Source: Nitrosarchaeum sp. (GTDB lineage Archaea; Thermoproteota; Nitrososphaeria; Nitrososphaerales; Nitrosopumilaceae). From it: 7,184 bases of DNA. Below are positions 1 to 5,507 of this stretch, piece by piece. How positions within the stretch are numbered: the stretch's first letter is position 1; each line of letters begins with the position of its first letter. The DNA lies in assembly GCA_004297665.1 (NCBI GenBank), contig SCUP01000047.1, positions 1 through 7,184 of the forward strand, given 5' to 3'. The notes beneath the pieces are model-generated. The model saw only the letters and a program-made list of their open reading frames with translations. It did not search any database and was not told the origin of the DNA. The translations under genes were made by a program, and so were the position numbers.

Positions 1-698
1 AAATCAGGTTTTGCAGATTCTTCAAAATTTCGCCATCCTTGAATTAGGTGATTTTGCTGAGGTTGGCATCCAATAATTTTAACATCTGGATTTTTTTCTT
101 TAAGATAGGCACCAATTCCAGTAATGGTACCGCCAGTTCCAACGCCTGTAAAGAAATGAGTGACTTTACCATCAGTTTGTTTCCAAATTTCAGGACCGGT
201 TCCGACGTAATGACCCATAAAATTTGCCTCGTTTGCATATTGATTTGGAGAATAATACAAGTCAGGTCTTGATGCTGCTATGGAGGTTGCCAAGGCTATG
301 CTTTGATCAGTTCCAGCTCCAACCTTTGGGCAAAGATCATCGCTAGTTTCAAAAACTTTGGCACCTAGATTTCGAATAATATCCTTGGTTTCGTTACTGG
401 CTTTTTCAGGAATTACGATCTCAACTTTGTAACCAAGTAAATTTGCAATGCCAGTTAATGCAATACCAGTGTTTCCAGATGTGGGTTCAATAATGATACT
501 TTTTCCTTTTGTGAGTTTACCTTTTTCTTCACCATCTTTAATCATCCAGTATGCAGCTCTATCTTTTACAGAACCAAATGGATTGTGTCCCTCAAGTTTT
601 GCAAAATATGTAACTTTTTGATTTGAAAGAGAGTCTAATTTTACAAGCGGTGTATTGCCAACGCGGTTTAAAATATCAGAACTAGTAACAGATGTCAT
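1..698 (-). CDS. cysM: PLP-dependent cysteine synthase, CysM-like (3' end outside window)
   Basis: Makes L-cysteine in the cytoplasm by beta-replacement on an activated serine. The window holds 232 codons from ATG at 698; the C-terminus is cut by the left edge. Fold-type II PLP enzyme motifs are in order: GSVKDRAA at residues 42-49 (Lys45 is the expected Schiff-base lysine), PTSGNTG at 72-78 (substrate carboxylate loop) and GVGTGGT at 185-191 (PLP phosphate loop). A WRNFEE segment at 222-227 aligns with the Leu-Arg-Asn-Met-Asp-Glu segment of Mycobacterium tuberculosis CysM, whose Arg220 binds O-phosphoserine, so phosphoserine rather than O-acetylserine is the likely substrate (inference). The gene starts 9 bp after the tusA stop, so the two are probably co-transcribed and TusA may supply sulfur. 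A GGTGA (minus strand, 713-717) inside tusA could be a distant Shine-Dalgarno. Alternative: cystathionine beta-synthase or O-acetylserine sulfhydrylase. Confidence 0.9.
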   Translation of the reverse strand, partial: MTSVTSSDILNRVGNTPLVKLDSLSNQKVTYFAKLEGHNPFGSVKDRAAYWMIKDGEEKGKLTKGKSIIIEPTSGNTGIALTGIANLLGYKVEIVIPEKASNETKDIIRNLGAKVFETSDDLCPKVGAGTDQSIALATSIAASRPDLYYSPNQYANEANFMGHYVGTGPEIWKQTDGKVTHFFTGVGTGGTITGIGAYLKEKNPDVKIIGCQPQQNHLIQGWRNFEESAKPD

Positions 699-707
699 GA
701 TTTTGTT

Positions 708-944
708 TTATTTCACCTTTTTAATTTGAAAAGTGATTGTGTTACCATCTTTTTTCATATCCAATAACACATGACCATTTCTTGTCACCCATCTGGAAAT
801 ATCATCCTCAGCTGCAGGATCATCTGCAGAGACAGTTAGCACTTGTCCTACCTGCATTTTTTCAATCTCAATTTTGGTCCTAAATACAGGCTCTGGGCAA
901 AACAATCCAGTGGCATCTAATTTTTTCTCATTTGATTCAGACAT
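708..944 (-). CDS. tusA: TusA/SirA-family sulfur carrier protein
   Basis: A 78-aa protein of usual TusA length that carries sulfur as a cysteine persulfide. The family signature CPxP is present as FCPEP, with Cys16 the expected persulfide residue. It lies at the end of the first strand after LDATGL, and the following segment fits the alternating beta-alpha fold of the family (TVSADDPAAEDDISRW). The gene is followed 9 bp later by the cysteine synthase, so the context favours a role in sulfur delivery for cysteine or cofactor synthesis rather than the bacterial tRNA-thiolation role; that is inference. No Shine-Dalgarno precedes the ATG, and a box A-like element lies about 50 bp upstream. The family call is secure; the partner enzyme is not shown by sequence. 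Confidence 0.92.
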   Translation of the reverse strand: MSESNEKKLDATGLFCPEPVFRTKIEIEKMQVGQVLTVSADDPAAEDDISRWVTRNGHVLLDMKKDGNTITFQIKKVK

Positions 945-987
945 TTTGATATCTAATTCATGATGCCCGTTTTGTCATATTAAAATC

Positions 988-998
988 TATTTTAAAAG
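988..998 (-). promoter_or_regulatory. Candidate box A (TATA) for tusA-cysM
   Basis: The minus strand reads CTTTTAAAATA here, the most TATA-like stretch in the 111-bp gap between the regulator gene and tusA. A start point about 25 bp downstream would give a leader of roughly 20-25 nt. Assigned by eye; the gap is AT-rich throughout. Confidence 0.35.
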
Positions 999-1055
999 TA
1001 AAAACACCATATTAACAAAATTAGCTCAGATTAACTTTTCAGACTGATTTTAAAT

Positions 1056-1856
1056 CTATTCTTTGAGTTTACTTTCCTCAAATATATCGGAGCCATACCA
1101 ACAAAATCTAAAATAGTCTAAACACCATTCATGAAACATTGCGTCATTACTATAAAATATCTCAGTAAGATCAGATTCTCCGCCATTTTTGGGAAACGAG
1201 ACACATGCCTCTTTCTCATTAAGAACTATCATGGTCTGCACATTTTTTGCCATCTTTCTTTCTATCAATCCTTTTTCAATAAGATTATCAAATCCTAGTT
1301 TTTTCAATAATGCTTTTCTTCCTTTAGGAACTACAGTTGATTCAGAAAAAATATACTGGAATTTTGTTCCTTTTTTAATTTGTTTAACTAGTGGCTCTAT
1401 CAAGTCAAGCGGTACTTCGGATAATATCTCATAGATGTACTCATCAGAATTTTTGTAGATTGCTTTCCAATGCTCTAATACTTTAGAAACACCTTTGATG
1501 TGTTGACTGGTTGCAAGTTGGCCGCATCTGCTTTTGAATTTATATGGAATGTCTGCAAAAGTATGTTCTTCAAAATATTTTCTATTTTGAGAGAAAAATA
1601 CAATTGTCGGAACCTGTGTACATACAGCTTCGCCAAATGTGGTAGTACTGTACTTGCCATTATTCTTTTTCTCAATAAGACCGCTTTCTTCTAGTCGGAT
1701 AAAATTTCTATGAACTTCTTGTTTTGTTGACTCTAATTCCTTTGCAATTTCAGTAGGAGTAGAATCTTTGCTTAATAGCTTGAATAAAATATGTAGTCTT
1801 TGAGGACTGGCAAGATCCAGCACATAATTTGCTGTATCATCAATAAGATCAGTCAT
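1056..1856 (-). CDS. Winged-helix transcriptional regulator, FilR1-like (DUF1724-type)
   Basis: A 266-aa cytoplasmic DNA-binding regulator. Residues about 10-80 form an ArsR-like winged helix: LASPQRLHILFKLL as the first helix, TPTEIAKELESTKQEVHRNF as helix-turn-helix, then LEESGLIEKK and a wing with KYSTTTFGE. Residues about 120-250 resemble the middle domain of the archaeal FilR1 group (KGVSKVLEHW, a central Lys/Phe-rich strand, then the aromatic tail HEWCLDYFRFCWYG). Many archaea carry several paralogues, and methanogen FilR1 is a methanogenesis regulator, which cannot be its role here. The ligand and targets are unknown. It lies 111 bp upstream of tusA on the same strand with its own likely promoter, so sulfur control is possible but unproven. 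The start is ATG; no membrane segment is seen. Confidence 0.85.
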   Translation of the reverse strand: MTDLIDDTANYVLDLASPQRLHILFKLLSKDSTPTEIAKELESTKQEVHRNFIRLEESGLIEKKNNGKYSTTTFGEAVCTQVPTIVFFSQNRKYFEEHTFADIPYKFKSRCGQLATSQHIKGVSKVLEHWKAIYKNSDEYIYEILSEVPLDLIEPLVKQIKKGTKFQYIFSESTVVPKGRKALLKKLGFDNLIEKGLIERKMAKNVQTMIVLNEKEACVSFPKNGGESDLTEIFYSNDAMFHEWCLDYFRFCWYGSDIFEESKLKE

Positions 1857-1880
1857 GAATTATTCATTTCTTTGATTGGT

Positions 1881-1890
1881 TAAAAATTAT
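1881..1890 (-). promoter_or_regulatory. Candidate box A for the FilR1-like regulator
   Basis: The minus strand reads ATAATTTTTA about 29 bp before the ATG, the spacing expected for a leaderless transcript. A second candidate, CATTTAAAATTA at 1911-1922, would give a leader of about 35 nt. I cannot choose firmly between them. Confidence 0.3.
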
Positions 1891-1958
1891 TGGGGTCGCT
1901 TTTTGCTTCATAATTTTAAATGAAATGAAATTTTTGTATTTTGAATGTTTTTTAGCAT

Positions 1959-1965
1959 AAAAAAA
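1959..1965 (-). terminator. Oligo-T terminator candidate after the 49-aa gene
   Basis: A run of seven T on the minus strand starts about 15 nt after the stop of the small membrane-protein gene, with another T-rich block further on. Archaeal termination typically uses oligo-T without a hairpin, and none is seen here. Confidence 0.4.
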
Positions 1966-1979
1966 GTAAGTTGAGGAGT

Positions 1980-2129
1980 TTATGCTCCTGCAACCAAGTA
2001 AGCACCGATTCCAATACCCATCATGATTCCAAGTCCCATACAAATGAGGTCAAAGGTTACGACTTTTTTGAACGGGGCATGAACCATTGTATTCCAGGTG
2101 TTGATTTTCTGAATGGTTTGTGTTTTCAT
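1980..2129 (-). CDS. Small single-helix membrane protein (49 aa), function unknown
   Basis: A 49-codon ORF from ATG at 2129 to TAA at 1980. The N-terminal 25 residues are polar and basic (MKTQTIQKINTWNTMVHAPF then KK). They are followed by one hydrophobic helix, about residues 26-48, very rich in Gly and Met (LICMGLGIMMGIGIGAYLVA). Gly-x-x-x-Gly-type spacing suggests helix packing against another membrane protein; this is inference. I do not recognise the family. Support for a real gene: clean start and stop, an oligo-T run just after the stop, a plausible membrane topology, and a divergent neighbour sharing a gap with a perfect palindrome. No convincing Shine-Dalgarno or well-placed box A was found. 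It could be a small accessory subunit of a membrane complex, but nothing in the window identifies one. Confidence 0.65.
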   Translation of the reverse strand: MKTQTIQKINTWNTMVHAPFKKVVTFDLICMGLGIMMGIGIGAYLVAGA

Positions 2130-2181
2130 GCCTATACTGTATCGTAAAAGATGATAGAGTATGGTAACTGCTCAAAGGACA

Positions 2182-2201
2182 GGTAAGCTAGTTAGCTTAC
2201 C
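2182..2201. promoter_or_regulatory. Perfect 9-2-9 palindrome, candidate operator
   Basis: GGTAAGCTA and TAGCTTACC are exact reverse complements separated by GT. The element lies between the start of the 49-aa gene (2129, leftward) and the zinc-ribbon gene (rightward), just upstream of a TATA-like stretch at 2205-2214. Palindrome size and position fit a dimeric regulator site. It falls inside the reading frame only if the zinc-ribbon protein starts at the far-upstream ATG at 2161. Confidence 0.5.
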
Positions 2202-2204
2202 AAG

Positions 2205-2214
2205 TATAATGTAT
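2205..2214 (+). promoter_or_regulatory. Candidate box A for the zinc-ribbon gene
   Basis: TATAATGTAT is centred about 27 bp before the ATG at 2236, the spacing of a leaderless archaeal transcript. It overlaps the alternative ATG at 2209, so if it is the box A the start must be downstream. Confidence 0.4.
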
Positions 2215-2235
2215 CAAAAAGAAACAACAAAAACA

Positions 2236-2418
2236 ATGAGAAGTGATTCGTGTAGAAAGTGTGGAGGAATGCTAGAAGCAAATAAAAAATGCAATATTTG
2301 CAATAAAGCAAACGAGTTTTTTTGTCACAAATGTGGAAATATCACCATAGAACAAATTCATTCACAATGCGTGTTAAAGGACTCTAGTTACAAATTATTA
2401 GAATCGCCCATTCAATAA
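2236..2418 (+). CDS. Small zinc-ribbon protein (CxxC knuckles), function unknown
   Basis: A 60-aa protein if started at ATG 2236. In-frame ATGs at 2209 (69 aa) and 2161 (85 aa) are possible. I chose 2236 because a box A-like element and a perfect palindrome occupy the upstream stretch and because the conserved-looking part begins there. It has three CxxC pairs (CRKC, CNIC, CHKC at residues 6-9, 19-22 and 30-33) and a further Cys at 45. That is enough to bind one or two zinc ions in a rubredoxin-like ribbon, with CRKCGGML typical of an N-terminal knuckle. Such proteins act in RNA, DNA or protein contacts; no specific role can be read. It converges with the PHP gene, with a 58-bp gap. Confidence 0.7.
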   Translation: MRSDSCRKCGGMLEANKKCNICNKANEFFCHKCGNITIEQIHSQCVLKDSSYKLLESPIQ

Positions 2419-2448
2419 TAAAACATAATCTGTTTCAAGACATATTGA

Positions 2449-2463
2449 AATCTATTTTAGATT
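2449..2463. terminator. AT-rich inverted repeat between convergent genes
   Basis: AATCTA and TAGATT pair perfectly around a TTT loop, in the 58-bp gap where the zinc-ribbon and PHP genes converge. The position suits a bidirectional 3'-end signal, but the stem is weak (6 bp, one G-C pair), so this is a tentative call. Confidence 0.25.
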
Positions 2464-2476
2464 GTCCCATGTTTGA

Positions 2477-3397
2477 CTATAATGCCATTTTGAACATGGT
2501 GCCAAGATTTCGATCGTTCATAAATCTAGGATCATAGTTTTGAAAATTAATTTTTTGAGAAATCCTCTTCATCAAAAAAACTGCTATTTTATAAAATAGC
2601 GACCAAACGTGACTGTTTTGATTTACATCATAAACTCTTAGTAAAAAAGTCAAAAGCCATTTTGCGTTAGGATAATGCTCTGAGATATAGTCGATTAGAT
2701 AATCTTTTGAATTATGAATTTTGTATTTCAGATGATCAAGTGTTTCATTTTGTAATGCATATCCTGTTTGTGAAATTTCAATTTTTCCATGTTTCATTGA
2801 TTGCAATATGTCATCAAGATTATTTTCAGATTCTATCATGTTAACACAACGCCCCAGTGTTGATAAAACATGAGAATCACTGCCAGATACCTGTGTCATT
2901 TTATTATCTAATGCAAATTGAGTTGCTCGCGCATTTGAAAGAATGTCCACGTTATTGCTATTGAATACCTCCACCATGTCACATTTTTTGGCGCTGTCAC
3001 GAAGTGCATCTAGCAAACTAAATGGGTGTGGTGCGGATGAAACTCCGCCCTGCTTTCTGACTTCATCTATTATTTCTTCCAAAGCAATTCCAGGTTGAAT
3101 TTCATCATGAATACCATAAGCCAAAACATGCGCGCCTGTATTAGTGGTGATTTCCTCCGCAGGATAGACCTCAATATTTTGAAATTTCAAATGATCTTTT
3201 TTGTATTGTAATAACTGGTGATATCCATCCAAAGTATTATGATTGGTAACAAAGAGTGCATCTAATCCTAAATTATAAGAACGCTCCAATTGATCCCGTA
3301 TAGAGACATTGCAATCATAAGGTGCTTCTTTATCACCTACATGAAAATTTGAGAATGAATTATGACAGTGTAGTTCAGTTTTGATAATCAATTTCAA
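2477..3397 (-). CDS. PHP-domain metal-dependent phosphoesterase
   Basis: A 306-aa cytoplasmic protein with an N-terminal PHP domain, the metal-dependent phosphoesterase fold shared with histidinol phosphatase and TrpH/YciV exonucleases. Metal-ligand motifs appear in order: HCH at residues 10-12, TNHNT with His53, Glu81-Glu82, His90, HPF with His124, and GSDSH with Asp174 and His176. Residues 210-306 form a helical tail I do not recognise (WLLTFLLRVYDV, SLFYKIAVFLMKR); its hydrophobic patches do not make a clear membrane span. The substrate could be a nucleotide, an oligonucleotide or a phosphate ester. The start is TTG at 3397; a second TTG two codons later is also possible, and no ATG is available nearby. 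It lies 48 bp after cofE on the same strand, probably last in the serB-cofE-PHP operon. Confidence 0.85.
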   Translation of the reverse strand: MKLIIKTELHCHNSFSNFHVGDKEAPYDCNVSIRDQLERSYNLGLDALFVTNHNTLDGYHQLLQYKKDHLKFQNIEVYPAEEITTNTGAHVLAYGIHDEIQPGIALEEIIDEVRKQGGVSSAPHPFSLLDALRDSAKKCDMVEVFNSNNVDILSNARATQFALDNKMTQVSGSDSHVLSTLGRCVNMIESENNLDDILQSMKHGKIEISQTGYALQNETLDHLKYKIHNSKDYLIDYISEHYPNAKWLLTFLLRVYDVNQNSHVWSLFYKIAVFLMKRISQKINFQNYDPRFMNDRNLGTMFKMAL

Positions 3398-3445
3398 GTA
3401 AAATTTTCTTCTTTGGATTATAATCCTATTGCAAACAAAGCATAA

Positions 3446-4171
3446 CTATCTAAACAGATCTTCATTTTGAGGACGGATAAGATCATCGATAGAAGAGTTT
3501 TCATTTTTAAAATCATAGCCACGTATAACTGCAACAGGGCAGTTTGTTGCTTTTTTCATCACTAGTTCTGCGGCAGAGCAAAGTTCATCAGCAATTGCAA
3601 TTGCAGTAACACGTAATGTTTTTTCAAAAGAATCTTTGGTTCCAGCATAATCAAGTATGGGATTCATGCCAGAAATTCCAATGGCACAGTTAGTTTGCCC
3701 CATTCTAAATGGGCGCCCAAATGTATCAGCAATAATAACAGATACAGTTTTGTTTATTTTTTGTAGAATTTCCTTACGAATGTTTTCTGCAGATTTATCA
3801 GAGTTTAGAGGAAGTAATGTTGCAAATCCATTTTTGACGTTGCTTTCATCTATACCAGCATTTGCACAGATAAATCCATTTTTTGTTTCAACAATCAGTA
3901 TTCCACGTTCCATTCGAATGATTTGTTTTGATTCATTTAGAATTAATTCTATAATATGAGGATTTTTTTCATATTCGGAGCTTATGCCTTCTGCCAATAA
4001 AGAAGGAACCACAGAGGACAGTTCAATTATACGACTTTCTTGTTTTGAGATAATTTTTTGAGCAATAACTAAAATATCGCCATTATGAATTTCCTCTGAA
4101 GCAATTATTAGTTCAGATATATCATCATCAGGTTCTATTTCTTTTTCTATGTGTATTGGAATGATTTGCAA
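3446..4171 (-). CDS. cofE: Coenzyme F420-0:L-glutamate ligase
   Basis: Adds glutamates by gamma-linkage to F420-0 using GTP, completing the redox cofactor F420 in the cytoplasm. At 241 aa it matches the stand-alone archaeal enzyme (about 250 aa), without the nitroreductase-like C-terminal extension of bacterial FbiB. Family motifs are present: IIPI at the N-terminus, AQKIISKQES (37-46), ICANAGIDESNV (101-112, Asp108), ADTFGRPFRMGQTNCAIG (148-165, Asp149) and CSAAELVM (198-205). The start is decided by sequence: TTG at 4171 is immediately preceded by an in-frame TAA, and the first internal Met is residue 87, too late for the family. It lies 34 bp downstream of the serB-like gene and 48 bp upstream of the PHP gene. 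Confidence 0.95.
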   Translation of the reverse strand: MQIIPIHIEKEIEPDDDISELIIASEEIHNGDILVIAQKIISKQESRIIELSSVVPSLLAEGISSEYEKNPHIIELILNESKQIIRMERGILIVETKNGFICANAGIDESNVKNGFATLLPLNSDKSAENIRKEILQKINKTVSVIIADTFGRPFRMGQTNCAIGISGMNPILDYAGTKDSFEKTLRVTAIAIADELCSAAELVMKKATNCPVAVIRGYDFKNENSSIDDLIRPQNEDLFR

Positions 4172-4205
4172 TTACAGTAGGTGTAAAAATACGGTAAGAT
4201 ATTGT

Positions 4206-4874
4206 TTATGCAGTGGTTGTAGTTTCCAGTGTTAGATGATAGTGTTTATTTATAATATCAAGTATTTTTGAAAGATCTTTTTCTTCCAATGTGGCAGTTG
4301 CCAAATCTTTTACCACGTCTTGAGCTCGATAAGCAATACCTAGACCAGCGATATCAAATAATTTAATATCATTTGCACCATCTACAACACATATGATGTT
4401 TTCTTTCTTTTCATTCCATTCTGCAATTTTGATTTTAGCTGACTTTGATTTATCAGAATCAACATGTAGTGTTACACCATCTAGTTTTCCATTTTTGAAG
4501 ATTAGTTCATTTGAAAAAATATAATCTAAATTCAGTTCTTTTTGTAATCTGTCAGTCATTATTGTAAAGCCTCCAGAGATTGCCATTAATTTCCATCCTG
4601 CAGCCTTTAGAATTCTACATGCCTCTTTTGCACCAGTCATTATAGGTAGAGCATCAGCAATTTCTTTGCATGTAGTATAATCAAGACCTTTTAATGCCGC
4701 AACTCTAGTTCGAAGACCATCTTCCCAGTTAATCACGCCTTGAATACCTTGTTTTGTGATTTCCCAAATTTCATCTTCTTTGTTGAGTTTTTCTGCAAGA
4801 ATTGGGAGATATTCTGCATCATATAGAACTCCTTCAACATCAAAAATTGCCAGCAATTGATTTCTGATTTGCAA
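4206..4874 (-). CDS. serB: HAD-superfamily phosphatase, SerB-like (phosphoserine phosphatase)
   Basis: Expected to hydrolyse O-phosphoserine to serine. The 222 residues show HAD motifs: motif I FDVEGVL (Asp12 nucleophile), motif II Ser100 in AISGGF, motif III Lys142 or Lys144, and motif IV VDGANDI (Asp165, Asp169), followed by the SerB-like AGLGIAYRA. Odd: the second motif I acidic residue, normally Asp, is Glu14. A DxEGVL motif I is also found in ThrH, a phosphoserine phosphatase/homoserine phosphotransferase, so transferase activity or another substrate is possible. The cap region (about 20-85) is helical. The start is TTG at 4874 with a TTTAAA core about 26 bp upstream; a TTG at codon 7 would give an N-terminus (MLAIFDVEG) nearer the family norm. 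First gene of a likely operon with cofE and the PHP gene. Confidence 0.82.
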   Translation of the reverse strand: MQIRNQLLAIFDVEGVLYDAEYLPILAEKLNKEDEIWEITKQGIQGVINWEDGLRTRVAALKGLDYTTCKEIADALPIMTGAKEACRILKAAGWKLMAISGGFTIMTDRLQKELNLDYIFSNELIFKNGKLDGVTLHVDSDKSKSAKIKIAEWNEKKENIICVVDGANDIKLFDIAGLGIAYRAQDVVKDLATATLEEKDLSKILDIINKHYHLTLETTTTA

Positions 4875-4893
4875 AAAAATTACTAATTATATT

Positions 4894-4907
4894 AAAGTTT
4901 AAACTTT
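4894..4907. promoter_or_regulatory. AAAGTTTAAACTTT palindrome, candidate serB box A
   Basis: A perfect 14-bp palindrome with a TTTAAA core about 26 bp before the serB TTG start, matching leaderless box A spacing. It lies in the gap shared with the divergent four-cysteine gene. The symmetry may be incidental in such AT-rich DNA. Confidence 0.4.
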
Positions 4908-4927
4908 TTTTAGATCTAAAAACGCTA

Positions 4928-4936
4928 GTAATAAAT
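4928..4936 (+). promoter_or_regulatory. Candidate box A for the four-cysteine gene
   Basis: AGTAATAAA is centred about 28 bp before the ATG at 4960, consistent with a leaderless transcript. No Shine-Dalgarno stands at normal spacing. Weak match, judged by position. Confidence 0.3.
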
Positions 4937-4959
4937 CAAGGAAAATAAATCAATCAGAT

Positions 4960-5247
4960 ATGGGAGAATTAGAACACAAATACGAAGTAGTGATAGAACT
5001 AACTGAAGCAAAACAAAAACTCCCAGACGATGTTAAGGCAGAGTTAAAGGATTCAGGTATGATGGACGATAAAGGGAAATTAAAACTCAAAGGAGTTAGT
5101 CCAAAAATGCTCAAAAAAATGAAGCAAGAATTTGTGAATTGTCCGGTATTAAAGGAGGAAATTCAATTTATCCAATGTTTTGTTTGTCCAAACTTCCAAA
5201 GTAGAGTCATGGGAAAAGTCCTATGTAAAGGCGACTCGTTAAAATAA
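4960..5247 (+). CDS. Small four-cysteine protein (95 aa), function unknown
   Basis: A soluble 95-aa protein with no signal peptide or membrane span. Residues 1-58 are charged and Lys-rich, probably helical (KLPDDVKAELKDSGMMDD, then PKMLKKMKQEF). The C-terminal third has four cysteines (Cys61, Cys73, Cys76, Cys89) in the pattern NCP-x10-CFVC-x12-CKG, including FQSRVMGKVLCKG. This could hold a zinc ion or an iron-sulfur cluster; neither can be shown from sequence alone. I do not recognise a named family. It diverges from the serB-cofE-PHP operon across an 85-bp gap and is followed by a 260-bp gene-free stretch containing a structured element. ATG start. Confidence 0.75.
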   Translation: MGELEHKYEVVIELTEAKQKLPDDVKAELKDSGMMDDKGKLKLKGVSPKMLKKMKQEFVNCPVLKEEIQFIQCFVCPNFQSRVMGKVLCKGDSLK

Positions 5248-5326
5248 AGAGTGCCACTAAATCAACATATATTTCCAATCGTGAAAAATTCAGATTTTGC
5301 AAACAGAAAATTATGATGAATTTAGA

Positions 5327-5367
5327 TTAGAGCCGATCTTGCTCTAACGTTATTTATTAATAAGATC
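5327..5367 (+). other. Hairpin with possible H-type pseudoknot downstream of the four-cysteine gene
   Basis: TTAGAGC (5327-5333) and GCTCTAA (5341-5347) form a perfect 7-bp stem around CGATCTT. Six of the seven loop bases, GATCTT (5335-5340), are exactly complementary to AAGATC at 5362-5367. The layout is that of an H-type pseudoknot: one-base first loop, adjoining stems, 14-base last loop. It lies 79 nt after the four-cysteine stop, so it could be a 3' UTR structure, a small RNA, or only a DNA inverted repeat. Nothing else is seen in the 5248-5430 stretch. Confidence 0.3.
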
Positions 5368-5433
5368 TGGATAAAAAATAAACATTGGATTGCACTCAAC
5401 ATTAGTAATAATTATGAACATAACAATACTATA

Positions 5434-5473
5434 GTTTATCAACAAACTTTAAAATCAGTGTTGATAATCAGTT
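5434..5473. promoter_or_regulatory. Two TTGATAA-type sites upstream of the PII-fusion gene
   Basis: GTTTATCAAC (5434-5443) and GTTGATAATCAGTT (5460-5473) are inverted copies of a GTTGATAA core. The second matches the central amt repeat region at 12 of 13 positions on the opposite strand (AACTGATWATCAA) and abuts the box A candidate. Proposed as binding sites for the regulator that also acts at the amt/PII gap; binding is inference. Confidence 0.45.
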
Positions 5474-5484
5474 AGATAAATAAA
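5474..5484 (+). promoter_or_regulatory. Candidate box A for the PII-fusion gene
   Basis: AGATAAATAAA is centred about 28 bp before the ATG at 5508, fitting a leaderless transcript. The TTGATAATCAGTT site lies immediately upstream. Confidence 0.4.
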
Positions 5485-5507
5485 TAGACAAAATTTCAAT
5501 ATGTTTT

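Noticed and set aside
48..272. Short ORFs on both strands inside the cysteine synthase region
   Set aside because: The synthase frame runs unbroken from 698 to the window edge with PLP motifs, so these are shadows.
3381..3393. TTGATAATCAATT, a 12-base match to the amt repeat array
   Set aside because: It lies within the first codons of the PHP gene and encodes part of its start (KLIIK), not upstream of a box A. It is most likely a chance match in AT-rich DNA and is kept only as a caution for the motif claim.
5248..5507. Possible tRNA or small ORF in the largest gap
   Set aside because: No tRNA arm consensus, and the longest ORF seen (about 23 codons, minus strand) has no start signal or membrane character. 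Only the hairpin and promoter motifs are supported.
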